Below are positions 57,810 through 64,000 of a stretch of 64,000 bases of DNA, one piece after another; the first letter of the stretch is position 1, and the number at the start of each line of letters is the position of its first letter. Below the pieces are notes generated by a model. It searched no databases. It was not told the origin of the DNA and worked only from the letters and a program-made list of their open reading frames with translations. Source of the stretch: Tubiluchus corallicola (taxonomy: Eukaryota > Priapulida > Priapulimorpha > Priapulimorphida > Tubiluchidae); assembly GCA_030141605.1 (NCBI GenBank), contig JAQGDQ010000120.1, positions 122,001-186,000 on the forward strand, in the 5' to 3' direction. Both the position numbers and the translations under genes were made by a program.

Positions 57810-60800
57810 TATTCATTAACTGTTACTGATCTTTTGGTTTCTACTTTATATGTATTGAGCACATATGCACCCTAAACGTTTTATTTGTCACAGGTTTTTA
57901 ATAGCCGCGTTTTTCATGCACAAGCTGTAATAATGTATCTGCAGTCATTTCTGTATCGAAATTTTCTACACTAGAATAGTTTATTACCGTTCTTCATAGC
58001 CTGATTACAATAGACGCACACAAATATTGCGGTTCATCGATATTTCTCTAAACCTATAAAATGCCAGCTAACTCGCGCAAATAACGAGCCGAAATAATGA
58101 ATTGAAACTGTAATCGCTTTTTATAATCCTGAAAAGCGTCTACTGCTGTTTTCAGGTAAATATTATCAGAGAAAAGCGAGATTGATTAATATTTGCACAG
58201 TTGAATTCAGCCGCTAGCTGCTGAGATTGATGCCAATGGGAAGAGGAGGCTGAAGATGTTCTTGCATTCAAAAGCGTTTGAAATGCATACGTGTATATGA
58301 GACGTTGAGAAGTACGGAAAAGGGGGTACAAATCGAATGGTTAAAGTCATTGTCAAGTAATTACCAGTCCTAAATTGGCCTTCAATTCTCGATAACCGCG
58401 TATTCCTTGGGATTAAACCTCGTCAATAACAAGATCGAATATTGCAGAATCACTTCATAATTTTATGCACCGTAAAAAAATTAGAACATGTCAAAAGTTC
58501 TTCATCGTTACTCACTGGACTGTTTTTACAAAATTAAAAAATGTTCTTCGGTTTTTTCGCTGATTACTGCTCAATGACAAAAACACCGTGTAAAGATGCA
58601 AGCAAGAGTATAGTTGCTGTAATGCCCATAATTGTAGCCACATTTTATGCTTACAGTAAATAAAACAAACATGTATACTTCGTAAAAATTTGCTAGCTAG
58701 TGAATAAAACTAAAGGTGCACTGTGTGCAATGATGATTTCAGGAAGTGGTGTCACACATGTCTGCTTCGTAAAAGTTCATTTACGAACAGTGTGCCCACG
58801 GCGATGCGAAGTCAATTAGTGCTTCCTGGCCTGCTGAGTTCAGTACTAGCTCTGGGATGTTTCATAGGCCATGATACGGATTTTGTCGTTTGATTTACTC
58901 TTTGACTGAGAATGTATCCTGGGTAAGGAGTGAAGATTCAAAGACAGGATAGGCAGTGCGCTTGCAGCGTGACGACTTGTGTAAAAAACGTTTTACTCTT
59001 TTTAATATCAAATCCACGGCATTAATGCGTTTGCAGTAAGCCTTTCTGGAAATTTAAACTTGATTTCGACAATTCTTTTTTCAGAACTATTGTAGAACTA
59101 GGAGAGTAAATTTGACATGACAGTCAATTAATACAGCAACACTGTTCTCTAACCCCTTGTTATTACGCTACATAGCACCAGAATTCTGGTTCACCAAAAG
59201 TTTTTCTGCTAAAATTGGTTTGATATCCGTCATTCACTTTGAGATATTCAATGATTGAACACTGACAGCTAACAATCAATTCACCCTAGTGACAAAATGC
59301 GATTGTCTCGTTTTTATTACGATTTTGATAAAGTTGGTTTTTGTCCTTTACCATTTTTCTTCCATTTCAAATGCCCGCTGCGAAACATGAAAGTAATGTA
59401 CATTTTTATGTTATAACTGATGCAAAATTAAACTGGCGATTTTTCTTATGGAGCAGTGAGTAGGCCTACGCGTCCCTTACTTTTGCGTATCAGTTTTTAT
59501 CTTCTAACACTAACAATCAGAAGTCGTGAATGTGTCATATTCAGCAAGCACTTGTCTTTCAGTTCTTGTCCGACCCACTGTGATTAAAATATTTTTTAAT
59601 TTATTATCGGTCGGAATTTCCGATTCTGTTCGAAGTATTTCAACGTAATTCAGAGAACTTAGCTTCTGTTTTTTGTTTAAACTCGTGTGCCTACCAGAAG
59701 TCGAAAACAGTTGCGGTAAAATTTTTACAGTATTTTGTTATCGATTTTTAGTGGAAGCATTAGCGATTTTAGACGCATGAGTGACGGCGACTTCAGCCTT
59801 GTTCAGGTCCTTCAGGAGTAGAACTGGGCTGTACATTTAGACATGAACCTGTTCCAGATCACACTTTTGACGATCACTGTCCGCATCTTCCACGGTGAGC
59901 AAACTTTTCCTTGAATAGGCGAATACAATATGACAGCACGTTTCGGGAATAGTAAGTTGTTGAAAAGTGACGGTATCGATTTTATGTTTTGTACCATTAT
60001 CATCACTAAAATTAAAAAATTAGATTTTCTAGACTAGCTTTCAACATTTTTACAAGGTTGCTCAAACTGTTTAGCCTGATTTTGTGAAAAAGTGTGCCAG
60101 GCTCTTCGATTTTTTATTTATACAGTACTTTTTCGAAAAAGTCAGTATTTTTAAAAATCTGTTTTTTTGTTCCTTCTAATTAGTTTCCATAAAGAGTCAA
60201 TTACAATTATTAAAACCATACATACTTATATTATAGACTTGAAGTCACTCGATTGTGTGCGCTGTATTTTTACAACGCAATTGGCAGGTCTAATATGTGT
60301 GATAATACAAGAAATATAACCTTATACCGAAACGTTTAAGAATAACACCGTTTAATCGCCGTCCAGCACTTGTTGATTTTCACTATTTTTTGCTCATTAG
60401 CTTGTTCAGAGTAATATTCCGCAATTTAAATTTATTTATAGGATTTATTTTCGTTATAATTCTATTAGATGCTGTACTGGTCGCAAGCATCAAACTGGCT
60501 GAAATACTGAGCCCTGCAAAGGTTACAGTATTTTCCAGTGACAACTGACAAGGCCCTCAGCTTGTAGTTGGCTGAAAACCACATCCGTACATCGGACAAT
60601 TAATTTTAATCTCATCTTTAAAAAACCTCTAAGTCTGATTGATGGTTGACGACCCGCGAAGCTGTTTGACGTTGAGGCAAATTTATCAGCGTTAATGTAC
60701 ATTAAGAAAATGCGCATGCGCTATTTTTATCGAGAAAGAGGAATTATAAGTCGCGCTAGCAAATAAGATAATGGACATTATATGAATTTCCTTGCTATCA

Positions 60801-60940
60801 CTTTCTACAACTCCTACATTTGCTTGTAACGAACATTTACGCTAGTTTATTAGTGATTCTTGGCCGTTCGTAATCACGAGCCATTTTATCAGTGTAAAAC
60901 GCCTCGCTCTGTTTTAGGGGCAACTACAAACAAACAGCCC
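57810..60940. other. Non-coding stretch, no gene seen
   Basis: About 3 kb with only short random ORFs (longest 64 codons). No repeats, RNA genes or splice-linked exons that I can support. Confidence 0.45.
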
Positions 60941-60947
60941 GGGTAGG

Positions 60948-61050
60948 GTTGCCAGACGTCCCTTATATACGGGGAATGTCCCATGTTTGTTAAGTTTTTC
61001 CCTTTCCCATACTGACCTTTCAAAGGCACTCAAATGTCTCATATTTAGTT
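60948..61050 (+). repeat. Scrap of a dispersed repeat with GGGTTGCCAGACGTCCC
   Basis: TAGGGTTGCCAGACGTCCCT followed by ATACGGGGAATGTCCCATG resembles ends seen in dispersed DNA transposons of many animals (TAGGGTTGCCA with a GTCCC repeat). No matching inverted end was found nearby, so it is at best a fragment. Confidence 0.3.
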
Positions 61051-64000
61051 GATTTTCAAATTTCGTAATCAAAAAATATTTTTGCTACATTCTTACGGTT
61101 CCTAGTTGTAACTTTATAAATAATTATACTTTCTTTTCTAGGATTCTGTTGATGAAAATAACCCAAATGTAACGAGGAAGCCAGTGTTGCTAGAAGTTTA
61201 AACAAAAAGACTTGTTTACACAAGTTTTTCAGTTTTGTTTCTTTTCATGTTCTCCATATGAAACAAAATTTTTAGTTTATTTTCTGTGTTGTTTGTATTA
61301 AACAATAATTTTCAAAGTTGGTTTCATTTACATTTTTATATTGTCTCTATTGAATAAGAATTTTGCAATGATTTTACTTTTACAGATTTTTTTAGCTTGT
61401 ATTAAGGGGGAAGAACAAGTCACTCAGTTTGTTAGGTTTATTTTACTGTTATCACTTAAACTTAGAAAAATATAACAAAGAAAGTTGCAAAAAAATGTGT
61501 ATAATGCAAAAATTTAAAATATACTACCTCTGAATAGAAATTTTTATGGCTTTTCGTAAGAGCGAGCTGCTTAAACTAATTCAAACGTCTGCAGCTTACC
61601 TAAGGTTCACAGTGAAAATGGAAGCGCCCAACCATGAAATGATCGCGACTTTAAAGTATTTAACTAGTGGATACCCCGATGACGTCGTTTAACGGTCGTT
61701 AGCTCCTTCAGTAACAGACTAACTTGCTTTGTATAAAATTCGCTAAATTATATGATATAATTTTAATACCGAAAAGTCCAAATGCATTCTGTTTACCAAA
61801 GGTGGTAATGCTGAACGTCCGTCAGATGTTTTACTAAATGGCAAAATTCTATGTTTCTATTATGTATGTATATCTATTATATATGTATATACATTCACTT
61901 CCCCTCTATTCATATTATATATAAAATATACATACATAAAATAATCTAACAATCCATTGGTAATCGGACATTAGCAATTAACAAAAGTTTTCAAACAACA
62001 GCAAAATTGCCAAATAGATATCATCGTCTTACTTAATTACTATGCACGATGCAGCAGCCTAGAAAAAATGCAAATGTTGTTTGTGAACACCTGTAGAGTT
62101 CTGTATCTTTCATTGTCTTTGGATGTTTTAATGCTGAACTTGAATGTTTAACGACTGTCCTGTTATGAGCAACTTTCCTAATCCGATGCGTTATACTGGT
62201 TAAATACTGGGTCAGGATCGCAAATCAAACTCTGTGTGATTCTTAGAAAAAAATCGTTTTATTCCAGTCACGTCGAAAAAGGAAAGTGTATGGTGCAGGG
62301 ACGAAAAAAAAACGTGCACAATTTATAACTTCACCCACGAAACAAAAGCAATTGCTACGCCACTGATATAAAACAATTGAACATTTGTCCTTTTTCCTTT
62401 TTACTATATGCTATATATATATAGGTGTATGCATATATAGAAATTCTACCACCAAATGGGTCTGTGCGCCCAACTGAAAGTCCAAATAATCTGCTCGATG
62501 GGATCCTAAGGTTTGAACTACTGCCCCTGACCATGTTCAGTTTAGAGGCGAGTGCAAACGCATTAGGTCAATAATTAGAAGATGCCGTGTGTAAGCCAAT
62601 AGACTAACAAACACAATTAAGTTCCTTGTATGCTCACATTCTGCTTCTATTCAGCATAATCGAAAAGCACACATTCTGTGGTCTCATTAATGTGACGTTT
62701 ACTATTAATATATCATTTCATTTCTTAACAGGCACGTCTGCATGACTAATTAGATCAATCTACAAAGGACGCAGAAAATAATTCCTTAATTATTTTCTTT
62801 TTAATTAAGCGAAGCTGGCGTTGATTATATGCTAGCATCTGAGCGAACGAATGTGTGTTTATTGGGAATAGCATATTAGGGTTTAGGTCATAACCAAATG
62901 TGAAGGTTTGGCCGGCTGTAAAATAGTTTCCAGGATTCTTTTTCGTTCTTTTATTTCTTTTATCACTTTGTGATTTCCTTTATTTTTTACATGGCATCTT
63001 CTTAACGAAGCAAAGAAGAATTGAACTAAATTGAACAGGCAGGTGTTTACTTACTCAATAAACTCCTAGTTACGATAGTGCATATAACTTGGCTTTAGTG
63101 TAGATTACGAAACACTACCTTATCTTTCTACATTTGCTAAATTATTCTGAAAATTGAACGAACAAGTTTTCTCTGATGCATGATGATATCCTGCCTTACT
63201 TACTGTGCAAGAGACCAGTCCTATTATTCGAGATGTTGATCAATGTGTGGTGGTCGGAGTGCCGTGACGTGCAGAACTTCAAAACGCGAGACGCGCCGAT
63301 TTGAACTGTTATAGTTTATTATTTTAATCTCTTTATACAGACACATCTTTATAATACGATCATATTCACTTACAGGTAAGATGCACATGCATATATAGAT
63401 TATAATAAGCACAAATATTAGTAATATTATACGCTGAACTACAGTGAATATTGAGTCATTTCGTAGAACAAATCAACCTTCCAAACTACTGCTCGTACCA
63501 CTTCTTACTGTACTTGTGTCATTGTCGCCAAGAAACGAATCACGTCAAGCCTTGCAGCACTCATTTTTTACTAAGGTGTATGTCATTTTACAAGGTAACT
63601 TTTGCGCTATGGTTTCCATTACACCGAGACACTTCTAGAAGCATTCTGTTATTTCAAGTTCGCCTTGCACGTATTGCACATTGTTTGGCTTCTACTGCTA
63701 AGAACTTTGTAGAACAGCGGAGTTTAGTAGTATACACAATTACAGCGGCATTTACACGAAAAAAGTTTTTACATCCTAAAGTTAACAAATTCGAACATGT
63801 ATACAACTTATAACTCACGCTCTGTCAAAAGCTTTTCTAATAGTATAGGTTTTACTGTTTAATAGCACGTAATTGCGTGCAAAAATACATATTAACCTCA
63901 ATTTATAATGCGTCACAAAGAATTATAATACATAATTACATATGGGAAAGTTTGAGCTTTCACATTGAGAGTAACTTAAGGCTTTGTATGAATGAATGAA
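61051..64000. other. Non-coding right end of window
   Basis: AT-rich, with ATGTATAT/ATATACAT palindromic tracts near 61860-61940 and 62408-62440. Two overlapping ORFs at 63444-63813 (up to 120 codons, plus) have no recognisable domain and no protein-like composition. I see no gene that I can support. Confidence 0.45.

Noticed and set aside
63444-63813. Overlapping ORFs of 64 and 120 codons near the right edge
   Set aside because: No recognisable domain, no plausible splice context, and two frames are open at once, as expected by chance.

Overview
The window is nuclear DNA from an invertebrate animal. It is AT-rich, with spliced protein genes that use ordinary GT-AG introns and many short transposon relics and simple repeats. 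All recognisable genes are conserved animal housekeeping genes plus one G-protein-coupled receptor. I cannot name the species or phylum from sequence alone. I read eight protein-coding genes, and the exon chains below were assembled by hand so that reading phase closes across every junction.

Layout. 1-4648: no gene; one hairpin element and one non-LTR retroelement fragment. 4649-20275 (minus): UTP14 in 12 coding exons, its introns loaded with small transposons (PIF/Harbinger-type MITEs with TTA duplications, a hAT-type MITE with an 8-bp duplication, a 5S-rRNA-like piece, and a dispersed repeat carrying DR1 motifs). 20276-23447: spacer with a broken Ty3/gypsy integrase and long trinucleotide arrays. 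23448-30136 (plus): NOM1 (one exon), VMA21 (one exon) and GNB1L (three exons). VMA21 and GNB1L are only 75 bp apart, and a decayed PIF/Harbinger transposon sits in GNB1L intron 2. 32336-42727 (minus): CDK8/CDK19 in 13 coding exons. An intronless GPCR gene (33561-34637, plus) lies inside the last CDK8 intron, antisense to it. 46466-51030 (minus): PSMB4 in 7 exons. 51383-52981 (plus): VIPAS39/SPE-39 in one exon, head-to-head with PSMB4 across 352 bp. 52982-64000: about 11 kb in which I find no gene, only a tandem duplication, a long hairpin element and transposon scraps.

Functions. UTP14 and NOM1 both act in nucleolar 40S ribosome assembly. VMA21 (V-ATPase assembly) and VIPAS39 (late endosome/lysosome trafficking with VPS33B) act in the acidic endomembrane system. 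PSMB4 is a 20S proteasome beta subunit, CDK8 is the Mediator kinase, and GNB1L is a WD40 protein. Four of the eight genes have an uninterrupted ORF while their neighbours carry up to 12 introns, which is an unusual mixture. The most interesting structural points are the GPCR nested in CDK8, the very tight VMA21-GNB1L pair, the compact divergent PSMB4/VIPAS39 promoter and the variety of mobile-element footprints.
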